DNA of 43,751 nucleotides, from assembly GCA_937921595.1 (NCBI GenBank), contig CAKZTD010000029.1:1-43751 (forward strand), written 5' to 3'. A program made the position numbers and the translations under genes. The notes beneath the pieces were generated by a model. That model saw only the letters and a list, made by a program, of their open reading frames with translations. It searched no databases and was not told where the DNA came from. This DNA is from an uncultured Saprospiraceae bacterium (GTDB lineage Bacteria > Bacteroidota > Bacteroidia > Chitinophagales > Saprospiraceae). Of this stretch, positions 33,288-43,506 are shown piece after piece (position 1 is the stretch's first letter; each line of letters starts with the position of its first letter).

Positions 33288-35615
33288 ATGAAAAAGCTTC
33301 TACTATTTACGCTACTTGTAGCCTTTTCCTTTTCTTTAAAGGCCCAAATTACTCCACCATTAAATATGACTTTACATGCTCAGTGGGATGCAGATACTTT
33401 ACCAACTGCAGGGTCTAGAGAATACAACGACATTTGGGGTTGGGTGGACTGTGAGCAAAACGAATATGCGATCATGGGATCTGCTGCTTATGTTCATTTT
33501 TTCGATGTTACTGATGTTGATAATATTGTCGAACTTGGTTTCTTTGAAGGTGGTCAAGTAACCACTTGGAGAGATATGAAAACATACCGAGACCGAGCTT
33601 ATGCCGTTTCTGAAAACACTTCAGAAGGCTTGATGATTTTTGACCTTAGCAACATTCAGGATACGATTATAAAATCTTATCATAGTAATGAGTTTTTTAA
33701 TAGAGCTCATAACATCTTTATTGACAATGACCATGGAAGGCTTTATGCTGTTGGGACCGATACAGAAAACAATGGAGTAATCATATTTGATATTGCAACT
33801 GACCCTGATAATCCAACGATATTAGCTTCCGTTGAATTACCAGGAGGTGGTTATGTTCATGACATTTTCGTTAGAGATAACATTGGATATTGTTCGCATG
33901 GATACGATGGATTTTATATTTGGGATTTCAATGATCCTGAAAACCCAGTTTACATGTCAGACATTGCAACCAGTGGATACAACCACAGTAGCTGGGTAAC
34001 GGATGATGGCAATACAGTTATTTATGCAGAGGAAGTTCCACTTGGTTTACCTATGGGTGTTCTTGATATTTCCGATATTGGGAATGGAAACATCAACACT
34101 GTTACAACTTTTAAATTTCCACTTCTTGCTCCAGCACATGAGAATAATGTTCCACATAATCCCTTTATCAGGGGAAACTATGTAATTACTTCTTACTATC
34201 ATGATGGTGTTCAGATATTTGATATTTCTGATCCAGCAAACCCTACACAGGTTGCTCATTACGACACTCATTCTAACAGTTCATATTCTGGGTATTCAGG
34301 ATGTTGGGGAGTTTACCCATTTCTACCTTCAGGGACAATTATTGCTTCTGACATCAATGAAGGACTTCATGTTTTGACAGCAGATTTAATTGATTTTGAT
34401 GCCGTTGAAACCACTCAATATCCAGATGTTACAATTACAGATAATACACCTACTCCATTTTGTAGTGGAGAAAATGGCGTTTTAGAATTACCAGAAGGTG
34501 CTGAAAATTATACTTGGTATCAAGATGGGAATATAGTTTCCATGGAAGGAAATACTTATTCACCGACTACATCAGGTGAGTTTTATGGTATTGCTAATAA
34601 TAGCCATTGTGCCGCAACTTCAGAAACGATAAGTCTTGAAGTAAGTCCAAGCCCAGATCTTTCTGGTTTTTCAACAGAACCAGTTAGTTATTGTGAAGGT
34701 GAAATACTTTCCTTATTTGGTCCCGTTGGACAAGATCATTACACCTGGTTTGAAAATGGAAACATTGTTCAAGATGGAGGAATGGTTTTTAATATTCCTG
34801 GCCCCGGATCTTATAGTTTGATGATCGAACTAGGCCCTTGTTCAGCTACATCAGAAGAAATTATAGTTACCGTTGATTCTAATCCAGATGTCACACTAGA
34901 ATTAATTGGAGATGCAATTGAACAAGGGCCAACAAGTGCTGTATTTTGTGCGGGCGATCTTATAACCTTACAGGTTCCTCAAACAACTGATGCAATTTAC
35001 TCTTGGACTGATGATAATCAAGAAGTACTCTCAACTTCCAATACACTTGAAATAACAGAAAACGGAAATTATACTGTTGAAGTCACCGGACCAAATGGAT
35101 GTACAAGTATTAGTCAAATCTTCACTATTGCCATCGTTACAATTGATGACATGATCGCTTTCGAAAATGGAGTCCTAAGTGCAACAGCAAATGCAAATTC
35201 TTATCAATGGTTTCTAAATGGAGAAGCAATTGACAATGCAACTTCCATGGATTTCACTCCGACAGAAAGTGGTGATTATTACTGTGAAATTGAAAATGTT
35301 ATAGGATGTACTGCGACAACCAATACAGTGAATGTTACAATAAGTTCAAATAACAAAATTGAAAACATAGACTTCCTTTCCATTTTTCCAAACCCAACAA
35401 ATGGCCAAGTTCTTATTAATTTAGAAGTAGCTGAATCAATGGAATTAATTTTTAAAATAATTCATGTGGATGGAAGATTGATGAAATCGTTTTCTAAATC
35501 TGTGCAAGGTCAGATTAATATACCTTTAGATTTTACGGACTTTTCAGCGGGTGTCTATATGATCCAGATTGAAAACAAAAAAGGCATAATGACCCGAAAA
35601 GTAGTAAAGCTATAA
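33288..35615 (+). CDS. Choice-of-anchor-B protein with T9SS sorting domain
   Basis: A secreted 775-residue protein. Signal peptide 1-19 (ending LKAQ). Residues about 20-365 form the choice-of-anchor-B (LVIVD-like) beta-propeller, with repeated segments like VHFFDVTD, LMIFDLSN, VIIFDIATDPDNP and VQIFDISDPANP. After this come four Ig-like domains (about 385-690), each with CxGE or CAGD openings and YxWxxNG cores, as in cell-surface adhesins. The final 80 residues are a type A T9SS sorting domain (SIFPNPTNGQVLIN to GVYMIQIENKKGIMTRKVVKL). It should be exported to the cell surface. Followed by a strong terminator. Confidence 0.9.
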   Translation: MKKLLLFTLLVAFSFSLKAQITPPLNMTLHAQWDADTLPTAGSREYNDIWGWVDCEQNEYAIMGSAAYVHFFDVTDVDNIVELGFFEGGQVTTWRDMKTYRDRAYAVSENTSEGLMIFDLSNIQDTIIKSYHSNEFFNRAHNIFIDNDHGRLYAVGTDTENNGVIIFDIATDPDNPTILASVELPGGGYVHDIFVRDNIGYCSHGYDGFYIWDFNDPENPVYMSDIATSGYNHSSWVTDDGNTVIYAEEVPLGLPMGVLDISDIGNGNINTVTTFKFPLLAPAHENNVPHNPFIRGNYVITSYYHDGVQIFDISDPANPTQVAHYDTHSNSSYSGYSGCWGVYPFLPSGTIIASDINEGLHVLTADLIDFDAVETTQYPDVTITDNTPTPFCSGENGVLELPEGAENYTWYQDGNIVSMEGNTYSPTTSGEFYGIANNSHCAATSETISLEVSPSPDLSGFSTEPVSYCEGEILSLFGPVGQDHYTWFENGNIVQDGGMVFNIPGPGSYSLMIELGPCSATSEEIIVTVDSNPDVTLELIGDAIEQGPTSAVFCAGDLITLQVPQTTDAIYSWTDDNQEVLSTSNTLEITENGNYTVEVTGPNGCTSISQIFTIAIVTIDDMIAFENGVLSATANANSYQWFLNGEAIDNATSMDFTPTESGDYYCEIENVIGCTATTNTVNVTISSNNKIENIDFLSIFPNPTNGQVLINLEVAESMELIFKIIHVDGRLMKSFSKSVQGQINIPLDFTDFSAGVYMIQIENKKGIMTRKVVKL

Positions 35616-35674
35616 AGCAATGATAAAATACTATAAAGCAAGGCATTTCTATAGAAGTTGAAATCCTGCATTTT

Positions 35675-35708
35675 AACACCCTCAACAAATCTTTTTGTTG
35701 AGGGTGTT
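35675..35708 (+). terminator. Strong intrinsic terminator of the choice-of-anchor-B gene
   Basis: AACACCCTCAACAAA (35675-35689), loop TCTT, and the perfect 15-bp complement (35694-35708), followed by TTTATTTAT. It ends 93 bases after the stop codon of the gene at 33288-35615. The rest of the 411-bp gap to 36028 is featureless to me apart from TCTCTTTG near 35973, a weak -7-like word. Confidence 0.92.
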
Positions 35709-36027
35709 TTTATTTATGCACCTGTTTCTTTTTCAAACAAAAAAGTCATTTCAGTAAAAAAGAATCATCTGATTTTACACCTGCTTTCTGAAGATCGAAT
35801 GGAGAATCTTTATTCATTTTCCCTCGCATTATATCAATATCATTAAACCAAACCAGAAATCATATTAGATTATTTAATCATCAAAACTTCAGCTAAGTCA
35901 CTTAATGTATTTTCTGTTGCAATATCATTCTTCTATTTGTTTTTTCTTGTAAGGGAATAATTTAGAATTTCTCTTTGTGATCCTCTTCTCCTTTTACTCT
36001 GACTAAATAGAAACAAACATAAGTTTT

Positions 36028-38388
36028 ATGATAAATCAAATTTCAAACATGTATAATTTTCACCTCCTATTCTATCGAAAATTTAATTCTAAATCCATTC
36101 TAGTAATACTTATTTGTAGCTTCATACTTAATAATATTGCGTTTTCTAATTCAGTTAATTTTTCTAAAAAAAGTATTGAGCATTCCATAAATGAAGAATA
36201 TACAGCTGATGTTTCTATCACTAGACTTTCTTCAGAAACGTTTTATATAAATGATGATGTTAATCCCGAAAAGAAAGGACAATATGCTTTATATGAAATA
36301 AAAAATATTGGAACTACGACCCTGGACGCCTATGCTAATATTAATAATTTTGTAGGTGATATTCGTTTAAGTGATGCTGAAGAAGATTCTTACTACGTAG
36401 GTCAATTAGCTCCAAATGAAACGAGCCATGTCTTTTTCTATCTCGGTACAGACGTAACACTTTCTGGTCAAAATGGATCAACTTCCAATTCAACTGAACA
36501 CACTATAAACGTATATGATGGATCCCCTGATCAAGGTGGGACGTTTATTCATTCTGAAAAATTTGAGATCAATCTAATTCAAGATGTGATAAAAGCAAAT
36601 TCGAATAAGGTATTAGGGGTTACAATTAATGGAACACCAGCTTTAGGAAATACCTTTTCCATCACTGTAAATGGAGAAACTGGAACTATAGGATCAGCTA
36701 AAATTGTGATTTTTTCAGCTGCAACAAATATTGCTTGGCCAGCAAATGCTTTTAAACTAACCCATTCTATAGTGAACTTTACCAAAGTTGGAAACGGCAA
36801 CAATAATAACGATGGACTATCTTTTGAAAATGATCTAAACTTTCAAATTCTTGATACTAAAAATACAGCATATGAAATTACTTATACTTTCTTAGTTGTT
36901 GAAGCTACTAGCGAAATATCAGGATATGAACCAACCGTATACATTAGCAGTGGCAACCAAATTAAACACTCAGTAATAAGCAGTGGAATTGAAGTTCCAA
37001 AAATTCCTGCCTCAGGCTCAACACTTTCTGGATTTGTTTGGAGTGACGATGATTTTGACGGAATTAAACAAGAAGAAGAATCTAAAATGAATGGGGTCAA
37101 GGTTCTGTTATTAGATTCTTTAGGAAATCAATTAGAAAGCACAACGACTTCTGGAACAATTGGAGATTTTGAATTTACTGGAATTACTTCTGGAAATTAT
37201 CAAATTAAATTTGACCGGAACGATCGTTTTGTTGCAACAAAACAAAATCAAACGATTGATGATGCACTAGATTCAGATATGAATAGAGCTTCTCGTATCA
37301 TAGAATTAACGGTAACTTCTGGCATTGATATTTCAAATATCTCAGCAGGTTTCACTCCGGATTTTGATCGTGATTTGATACCTGATATAGTTGAGAACAA
37401 TGGTCCCACTCCACATGATGCTGTTGACCCTGCTGGCTATTTTTATGATGAAGCCAATGGAGAATCTATTTCTGGAGGAATGATAACGGTATCTGGTCCA
37501 GGGATGATAAATATAGTAGACGATGGATCTCTCACAGGTTATTATAGTTGGTTGATTGATGGGACAGCAGGTGTTTACACTATGACGATTATCCCTCCGG
37601 GAGGCTATGAGGCTAGTTCGACTCGAAACCCATCATCAACATTAGACCCTACGGGCTTCACTCCTGATCCATATTCTATTGGATCTGGCGATACTGACGA
37701 AGATGGTTTTATAGATGATTTTTCAGACGTAGCTAATCCTTTTTATTTAACTTTTGAATTGGAGTCAGGTGATCCCTTTGTAATTAATAATAATATCCCC
37801 TTACAAGCAATCGCTCTTCCTGTTGAAATTTCTAGTTTTAAAGCCTCAGGACGAGATTGCTCTGTAGAATTAGTATGGAGTACTGAATCAGAGGAAAACT
37901 TTGACCATTTCGAAATACAGAGAAGTGAAGAAGGATATGATTTTGAATCAATTTCTAATATATCTAGTCTGAATACAAATGGAGATCAACAAACGACGAG
38001 CTATTCCTATACGGATGCGGTTACTTCATCCTCTAATTACTATCGTTTAAAAATGATTGATTTAGATGGGAGCTATGAATATTCAGATATTATAGAGATA
38101 GAAACAGACTGCGATCATTTCAATCAAATTATTAATGTATTTCCCAACCCAATTGGGCCCGATATCAGAGAATTATCCATTTCTATAGAATCTAAGATTC
38201 CCAAAAATGTAAACATCAGTATTATCAATTCTCAAGGAGGAGTAAATAAAAGACTGAGTCTATATTTTGAGTCTGGAAAAAACGAGATCAATTGTGATAT
38301 ATCTGGATTAACAGCCGGTATTTATTTTATTGTTTTCGAGGATGAAAGTGGAGAAAAAAGGTCAGTTAAATTTATTAAAAATTCATAA
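36028..38388 (+). CDS. SdrD B-like domain protein with T9SS sorting domain
   Basis: A secreted 786-residue protein. The hydrophobic signal segment is at residues 24-40 (ILVILICSFILNNIAFS), so the true start may be the ATG at 36049 (MYNFHLL), which leaves a more normal n-region. Residues about 50-320 are two long beta-domains of no recognised family. Residues about 330-435 are an SdrD B-like/Cna-B sandwich (SGFVWSDDDFDGIKQEEE, FTGITSGNYQIKF). An about 170-residue region with EDGFIDDFSD acidic loops follows, then a fibronectin-like domain (VEISSFKASGRDCSVELVW). The C-terminus is a T9SS sorting domain (INVFPNPIGPDIRELSI, ITAGIYFIVFE-like). Function unknown; surface adhesion is plausible. Confidence 0.82.
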   Translation: MINQISNMYNFHLLFYRKFNSKSILVILICSFILNNIAFSNSVNFSKKSIEHSINEEYTADVSITRLSSETFYINDDVNPEKKGQYALYEIKNIGTTTLDAYANINNFVGDIRLSDAEEDSYYVGQLAPNETSHVFFYLGTDVTLSGQNGSTSNSTEHTINVYDGSPDQGGTFIHSEKFEINLIQDVIKANSNKVLGVTINGTPALGNTFSITVNGETGTIGSAKIVIFSAATNIAWPANAFKLTHSIVNFTKVGNGNNNNDGLSFENDLNFQILDTKNTAYEITYTFLVVEATSEISGYEPTVYISSGNQIKHSVISSGIEVPKIPASGSTLSGFVWSDDDFDGIKQEEESKMNGVKVLLLDSLGNQLESTTTSGTIGDFEFTGITSGNYQIKFDRNDRFVATKQNQTIDDALDSDMNRASRIIELTVTSGIDISNISAGFTPDFDRDLIPDIVENNGPTPHDAVDPAGYFYDEANGESISGGMITVSGPGMINIVDDGSLTGYYSWLIDGTAGVYTMTIIPPGGYEASSTRNPSSTLDPTGFTPDPYSIGSGDTDEDGFIDDFSDVANPFYLTFELESGDPFVINNNIPLQAIALPVEISSFKASGRDCSVELVWSTESEENFDHFEIQRSEEGYDFESISNISSLNTNGDQQTTSYSYTDAVTSSSNYYRLKMIDLDGSYEYSDIIEIETDCDHFNQIINVFPNPIGPDIRELSISIESKIPKNVNISIINSQGGVNKRLSLYFESGKNEINCDISGLTAGIYFIVFEDESGEKRSVKFIKNS

Positions 38389-38455
38389 CATATTAGCCTT
38401 TAACAGCTGAGAAGGCCCATGATTATTCTGAAGGTTTTCATTTAACTTTCAATAA

Positions 38456-38517
38456 AAAAACGGTATTCAATATTAGACACTCGGACCATCGAAAATCTAA
38501 AACTGAATACCGTTTTT
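38456..38517. repeat. CGGTATT-family stem-loop, copy 2
   Basis: AAAAACGGTATTCA (38456-38469) pairs with TGAATACCGTTTTT (38504-38517), a perfect 14-bp stem with a 34-base loop. Read on the minus strand it shares CGGTATT, GTTTT, TTTTCG and TAATA...ACCG with the copy at 3583-3628. It lies between convergent genes and can terminate both, with a T-run on each strand. Confidence 0.75.
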
Positions 38518-38541
38518 GTTTATAGAGAAAAATTGAAATAT

Positions 38542-39738
38542 CTATGTACTTTCTTTTCCTTCCTTAAAACGAAGTGTAAAGCGATCGTCCTCCAAAATCA
38601 ATTGCAACTTATCTCTGTTTCTCAACCAATTGATCATCGTCTCTCCTAGTAATTCTTCTCTCCAGCCTCTTGCAAATGCTTCATCAAAATATTCACTATC
38701 TGCTTTCATCTTCTTAAATCCAGATCTAGGAATCACCAAATCAGGAGCAATTTTCTTTTCATCACAAACATAGCGAATGATCAGACTAAGCATTTCTATC
38801 AAAGTATCCTCCTGAGTATAATCATTCATTGGAGGTGGGATCTTTTTCAAGATCGCTTTTTCCTCATCGGTCACTTCTTGATTCAATAACGATTCAAACT
38901 GATCCCAATAATTTTCTACTAATTTATTTGGAACACGTCGGTGATTCAACAATGCATTCTTTCCGGATTTTACGTTTCTAACAATTGCACCGATATATTT
39001 CGCTGGCAAAACCATTTCTTTCGAATAATTTTTACGCTCAGCAGTTGACCGTCTCCATTCATACATTCTAATCAAAAACACCTGATCCTTTGGAGCAAGG
39101 CCAAGGATTAAACTATTTTGAAAAGCTTCCCGATTTGGATCTATAAAATAAAATTCTTCCGTCTCTCGCTTTTCAAATTCCTCTTTCACCCAAGACAAAC
39201 GTCCAAGTTTTTCTAATTTTCCCTTTAGCTTATCATATAGTTCTTTCAGATAAACCACATCATCCAAAGCGTATTTCAACTGCTTTTGATTAAAAGGTCG
39301 AGATTGCCAATCAGAAACCGTATATCCCTTCCTCAAATAAATTTTTAACTCTTTTTCTACGATTTTACCAAAAGAAATCGGGTATTTATAACCAACAAAC
39401 CCCGCAGCTATTTGAACATCAAAGATATTTTTAGGAAGGACATTGTAATTCTTCTTTATCAGTCGATAATCATTCTCTCCAGCATGTGTGATTTTGATAA
39501 TATTGGGATCTTCCAATAGCTTCAAAAACAGATCTAGATTTTCTAATTTGATTGGATCAATCAGGTAATACCCCTTTACAGAAGAAATTTGGATCAGACA
39601 TAACAAAGTATGATATCTTTTCTCACCGACAAATTCAGTATCAAAACCTAACCATTCTACCGATTTGTTTTCTTCGTAAAACGCTTTCAAGCCCTCTTCA
39701 GACTCTATTAATGTATAATCTTGCACTTCTGCACTCAT
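38542..39738 (-). CDS. rnd: Ribonuclease D (DEDDy exonuclease)
   Basis: A 3'-5' exoribonuclease that trims tRNA precursors. The DEDDy catalytic set is complete: D33 and E35 (GFDTEFVG), D90 (HAGENDYRL), Y156 and D160 (YALDDVVYL). After the exonuclease domain (1-190) come HRDC-like helical domains; the region about 205-290 (RMYEWRRSTAERKNYS, and further) matches HRDC and 310-398 a second, degraded HRDC. At 398 residues it is typical for the RNase D group. It is monocistronic, convergent with the SdrD-like gene. A possible minus-strand box TATCTTGC near 39755 lies just upstream. Confidence 0.92.
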   Translation of the reverse strand: MSAEVQDYTLIESEEGLKAFYEENKSVEWLGFDTEFVGEKRYHTLLCLIQISSVKGYYLIDPIKLENLDLFLKLLEDPNIIKITHAGENDYRLIKKNYNVLPKNIFDVQIAAGFVGYKYPISFGKIVEKELKIYLRKGYTVSDWQSRPFNQKQLKYALDDVVYLKELYDKLKGKLEKLGRLSWVKEEFEKRETEEFYFIDPNREAFQNSLILGLAPKDQVFLIRMYEWRRSTAERKNYSKEMVLPAKYIGAIVRNVKSGKNALLNHRRVPNKLVENYWDQFESLLNQEVTDEEKAILKKIPPPMNDYTQEDTLIEMLSLIIRYVCDEKKIAPDLVIPRSGFKKMKADSEYFDEAFARGWREELLGETMINWLRNRDKLQLILEDDRFTLRFKEGKEST

Positions 39739-39929
39739 AATCTCTTAATTTGCTGCAAGATAATATATTATATTTTTTAATAAAATAACCAGCTCTTAAA
39801 AATTGAGGATTTTCAAAAAAGGGTCTATTAGCGTCATAGCACCATTAATTTGTTATTTAACGAAACTTTAAAAAGTTACACCCAACTATTTTTCTTTTAT
39901 TGTAATCTTTTTTATTGGAAAGCTGTTAC

Positions 39930-39959
39930 TTGTAATATTAGGAATAAGTCCTAAATTTG
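39930..39959 (+). promoter_or_regulatory. Bacteroidota-type promoter of the AsmA-like gene
   Basis: TTG at 39930-39932, exactly 19 bases, then TAAATTTG at 39952-39959. This is the precise TTG-N19-TAnnTTTG consensus of the phylum's primary sigma factor. Transcription should begin near 39966, giving a leader of about 70 bases before the ATG at 40035. The rest of the 296-bp gap 39739-40034 holds nothing else that I can see. Confidence 0.8.
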
Positions 39960-40034
39960 AGCAACTAAATAACTGAAAAATTCGTTTTAACGGACAACAC
40001 AAAACTTTAAAAAAACATAGCAAATCACCTTAAA

Positions 40035-43000
40035 ATGATAAAAAAAGCACTAAAAGTTTTAGGAGTACTCCTTATCCTAGTAGTTATAGCGGCAATTGCC
40101 ATTCCCTATTTTTTCAAAGATCAGATTGTAGAGGCTATTACACAGGATCTTAATAAGAATATTAACGCTAAAGTTGATTTTGCAGATGTCAATTTGTCTT
40201 TATTCAAAAATTTCCCTCATTTCAGCTTCAGTCTTGATCAACTATCGATAACTGGTGTTGACGAATTTGAAGGATACAAACTCATTGAGGCTGAAAATAT
40301 CGCATTGTCACTTAACCTGATGTCAGTGATTAACTCTAGTGATCCAATCGAAATCCATACAATTTCGATGCAAAAACCGGAAATCAATATCAAGGTATTG
40401 AGAAATGGAAAAGCCAACTACGATATAGTAAAACCAAGTGATGCTCCTGTTGAAGAGGAAGCTGCACCAGCAACAGATTTAAATTTTTTAGTTCAGTTAG
40501 AAGAATATGACATTACAGACGGACAGTTTATATATGATGATCGTCTTGGCGGAACCTATCTAGAAATTAAGGATCTCGATCATGATGGAAAAGGTGAATT
40601 TACACAAGATATTTTTGACCTCATTACGACCACCAATATAGGAAGTATGACCGCTAAATCTGGAGGAATTACTTATCTAAGTAAAGCAAAAGGTGATCTT
40701 GATTTGACCATAAATGTTGATATTCCAAATTCAAAATATACCATTAAAGACAATCAAATTGTTTTAAATGCTTTAAAGCTCAATACGGAAGGATTCGTCC
40801 AAATGACAGACGATAAAATAAACATGGACATTAAATATGATGCTCCTCAAAACAATTTTAAAAACATCCTATCGATGATTCCTTCTGCTTACACTGCAGA
40901 CTTTCAAGATGTACAAGCGAATGGAGAATTACAGTTTAATGGTTTTGTAAAAGGAAATTATAATTTGACGACGGGTGCATTACCTGCATTTCAGGTTAAC
41001 TTAAAAGTAAACAACGGAGATTTTAAATATCCAGACCTTCCACTTGGAATCAAAGGAATTAACACCGTTACAAAAATCAATAGTCCATCTAGTGATTTAA
41101 ACAAAATGGTCATCGATGTTTCAAGTTTCAAAATGGAATTAGGAAATAATCCTTTCGAAGCTGCTTTAAAACTTTGGACACCACTTTCTGATCCGAATAT
41201 TGATTCTAAAATAAAAGGAAAAATTGATCTTAAAGAATTATCAAACGCTTTTCCATTAGAAGGAGTTAAAAAATTAAACGGAATCATTTCTTCCAATCTT
41301 ACTGCTAATACAAGTATGTCTGCAATTGATGCACAGGATTTTGACAATATTGATATGGCTGGAGATTTGAGAATTGAAAATATGGATTATCAATCTGATG
41401 ATTATCCGCCAATACAAATTAAAGACATGCAGATGAACTTTACTCCAAAGTTTGTTAAGCTAGATAAATTTGTTGGACAATTAGGAAAAAGTGACCTTCA
41501 AGCTCAAGGAACCATTGACAATATCCTAGCTTATTTCGCTCCTGAAAAAACCATGACTGGAAACATTAAAATGCGTTCTCAGTTTTTTGACTCCAACGAA
41601 TGGATGGCTACAGAAACTGAAGCAGTTGAGCCTAGTGTTGCCGAAACGGAAGTTACAACTGATGAAGCAGTATTCGATCGTTTTGATTTCACCGTTGATG
41701 GAGAAATCAAAAAACTACTCTATGATGTTTATGAATTAAGAGACTCTAGGCTTGTTGGACAAGTTACTCCTAACAAAGCCGATATCACTGTTTTCAAAAC
41801 AAAGATTGGAGAAAGTGATTTTGAGATGGAAGGAGATATCTCAAATATTTTCAATTATCTATACGAGAATGAAACGATGACAGGAAACATCAATTTGGTT
41901 TCTAACTACATCAATGCCAATGAATTTATGGTAGAACCAGAAAGTGGTGAACCACAAGCAAAACAGATAAATGAAACGGTTGATATGGAAGTAATTCCTG
42001 TTCCTGAAAAAATGGATTTCAATATAAATGCTGACATTGGTAAAGTACTCTATACCAATATTGCAATGAAAGACATCAAAGGGAATATTAAGGTTGCGAA
42101 TGAAGAAGTGACAATGAATGATTGTGCTGCAAAAACTATGGGTGGAAATTTTGTAATGAACGGAACCTACAACACGCAAAACATTGAACAACCAAAATTC
42201 GATATGGACTATAAAGTAAATAGTTTGAATTTTGAGGACGCTTTTGACAACTTAAATACTTTTCAAGCCCTTGCTCCTATCGGTAAATTCATTGAAGGAA
42301 AATTCAACACCACCTTACAACTTTCAGGAGTTTTAGGAAAAGACATGTTACCTGATTTAAATTCGCTCTCAGCAAATGGATTTTTAGAAACCATTGAAGG
42401 TACGCTCAAAAACTTTAAACCAGTAGAAGAATTCGCAAATAAACTAAATCTAAATTTCTTAAAATCTATCAATTTAAAAAACACTAAAAACTGGTTTGAG
42501 TTCAATGAAGGAACCGTAACCATAAAAGAGTTTGATGTCAAAACTAGTGGAATCGATATGGTGATTGGTGGATCTCATAGCATCAGTACAGATATGGCTT
42601 ACAATATAAAAGCTAAAGTTCCACGAAAAATATTACAACAAAATGCAGTTGGACAAGCAGCTGATAAAGGATTAAAATTTCTTCAAGGTCAAGCATCTAA
42701 ATTAGGTGTCGACATCGATCAAAGTGAGTTCATCAATGTAAATGCTTTGATTAGTGGTACAATGACAAATCCGAAAGTCAAATTGAATCTAATTGGTACT
42801 GACGGTGAAGCAACAAGTGTTGTTGATATTGTAAAAGACAAAGCCATCGATGCAGCAAGTGATATTATTAAAGATAAAACTGGGGTAGATATTCAGAACA
42901 TTGATGAAGAAGTAAAAGACGTTAAAGAAGATTTGTCAGCTAAAGCGGATGCTGAAATCGCAGCTTTAATGGCGAAGACCGAAAAGAATATAACCAAGCT

Positions 43001-43319
43001 GAAAAATGAAGCAAACAAGAAAGCCAATCAAGCTAAGTCTGAAGCCAAAAAGTTAAGCGAAAAAACCAAAACAGAAGGTTATAAACAAGCAGACCTTTTA
43101 GTTGAGAAAGCGGGAAGCAATCCTTTCAAAAAGAAAGGTGCTCAGATTGCTGCTAAAAAGCTAAAGCAAGAAACAGATAAGAAGGCTGAACAGATTATTA
43201 AAAAAGGTGACAATACTGCCAAAGGAATTACAGATGCTGCAGATAAGCAAGCAGTCAAGCTTCAAGCTACTGCTGATAATCAAGCAAAATCGATCAGAGC
43301 AAAATATGATCAGAAATAA
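40035..43319 (+). CDS. AsmA-like (VPS13/TamB-superfamily) envelope protein with long charged tail
   Basis: A 1094-residue protein anchored by a transmembrane helix at residues 6-27 (VLGVLLILVVIAAIAIPYFF). The AsmA N-domain follows (LSLFKNFPHFSFSLDQLSI), then many beta-strand repeats to about residue 930, including two paralogous blocks with TMTGNIKMRSQFFDSNEWMA and TMTGNINLVSNYINANEFMV. AsmA proteins are thought to form hydrophobic grooves that move lipids to the outer membrane. Unusually, residues about 955-1094 are a Lys/Ala/Glu/Gln-rich helical tail (KKANQAKSEAKKLSEK, KQETDKKAEQI) with few hydrophobics, like an amphipathic or LEA-type coiled coil. It has its own strong promoter. Confidence 0.88.
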   Translation: MIKKALKVLGVLLILVVIAAIAIPYFFKDQIVEAITQDLNKNINAKVDFADVNLSLFKNFPHFSFSLDQLSITGVDEFEGYKLIEAENIALSLNLMSVINSSDPIEIHTISMQKPEINIKVLRNGKANYDIVKPSDAPVEEEAAPATDLNFLVQLEEYDITDGQFIYDDRLGGTYLEIKDLDHDGKGEFTQDIFDLITTTNIGSMTAKSGGITYLSKAKGDLDLTINVDIPNSKYTIKDNQIVLNALKLNTEGFVQMTDDKINMDIKYDAPQNNFKNILSMIPSAYTADFQDVQANGELQFNGFVKGNYNLTTGALPAFQVNLKVNNGDFKYPDLPLGIKGINTVTKINSPSSDLNKMVIDVSSFKMELGNNPFEAALKLWTPLSDPNIDSKIKGKIDLKELSNAFPLEGVKKLNGIISSNLTANTSMSAIDAQDFDNIDMAGDLRIENMDYQSDDYPPIQIKDMQMNFTPKFVKLDKFVGQLGKSDLQAQGTIDNILAYFAPEKTMTGNIKMRSQFFDSNEWMATETEAVEPSVAETEVTTDEAVFDRFDFTVDGEIKKLLYDVYELRDSRLVGQVTPNKADITVFKTKIGESDFEMEGDISNIFNYLYENETMTGNINLVSNYINANEFMVEPESGEPQAKQINETVDMEVIPVPEKMDFNINADIGKVLYTNIAMKDIKGNIKVANEEVTMNDCAAKTMGGNFVMNGTYNTQNIEQPKFDMDYKVNSLNFEDAFDNLNTFQALAPIGKFIEGKFNTTLQLSGVLGKDMLPDLNSLSANGFLETIEGTLKNFKPVEEFANKLNLNFLKSINLKNTKNWFEFNEGTVTIKEFDVKTSGIDMVIGGSHSISTDMAYNIKAKVPRKILQQNAVGQAADKGLKFLQGQASKLGVDIDQSEFINVNALISGTMTNPKVKLNLIGTDGEATSVVDIVKDKAIDAASDIIKDKTGVDIQNIDEEVKDVKEDLSAKADAEIAALMAKTEKNITKLKNEANKKANQAKSEAKKLSEKTKTEGYKQADLLVEKAGSNPFKKKGAQIAAKKLKQETDKKAEQIIKKGDNTAKGITDAADKQAVKLQATADNQAKSIRAKYDQK

Positions 43320-43365
43320 AAAGCAGTCCCTTTTATTTGAAGATCAAATATTCTAAGACTATGTG

Positions 43366-43418
43366 ATCTTATGTACCTTATGTGGTAAAATATCCTTACC
43401 ACATAAGGTGCATAAGAT
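43366..43418. repeat. CTTATGTGG-family stem-loop, long copy
   Basis: A 23-bp stem with a single G-T wobble: 43366-43388 pairs with 43396-43418 around loop AATATCC. Key words are CTTATGTACCTTATGTGGTAA on the left and its complement (with GGTGCATAAG) on the right. It lies between the AsmA-like gene and purB and probably terminates the former. It shares its words with 211-237. Confidence 0.8.
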
Positions 43419-43464
43419 TACAACATACCTTCCAATTTCACTTATCCTTCTCCCCCTTTTTTCT

Positions 43465-43472
43465 TACATTTG
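43465..43472 (+). promoter_or_regulatory. -7 promoter box of purB
   Basis: TACATTTG, an exact TAnnTTTG match, 34 bases before the purB ATG. No TTG lies at the consensus distance, so the -33 element is weak or absent. Confidence 0.5.
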
Positions 43473-43506
43473 CGATTATTTAAAAACATACATATAAATC
43501 GTAAAT

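Noticed and set aside
35658-35846. 62-residue plus-strand ORF
   Set aside because: It runs across a strong terminator hairpin and has no protein-like features.
40991-42541. Antisense ORFs of 92-118 codons inside the AsmA-like gene
   Set aside because: They are shadows of a well-supported long gene, with no domain of their own.
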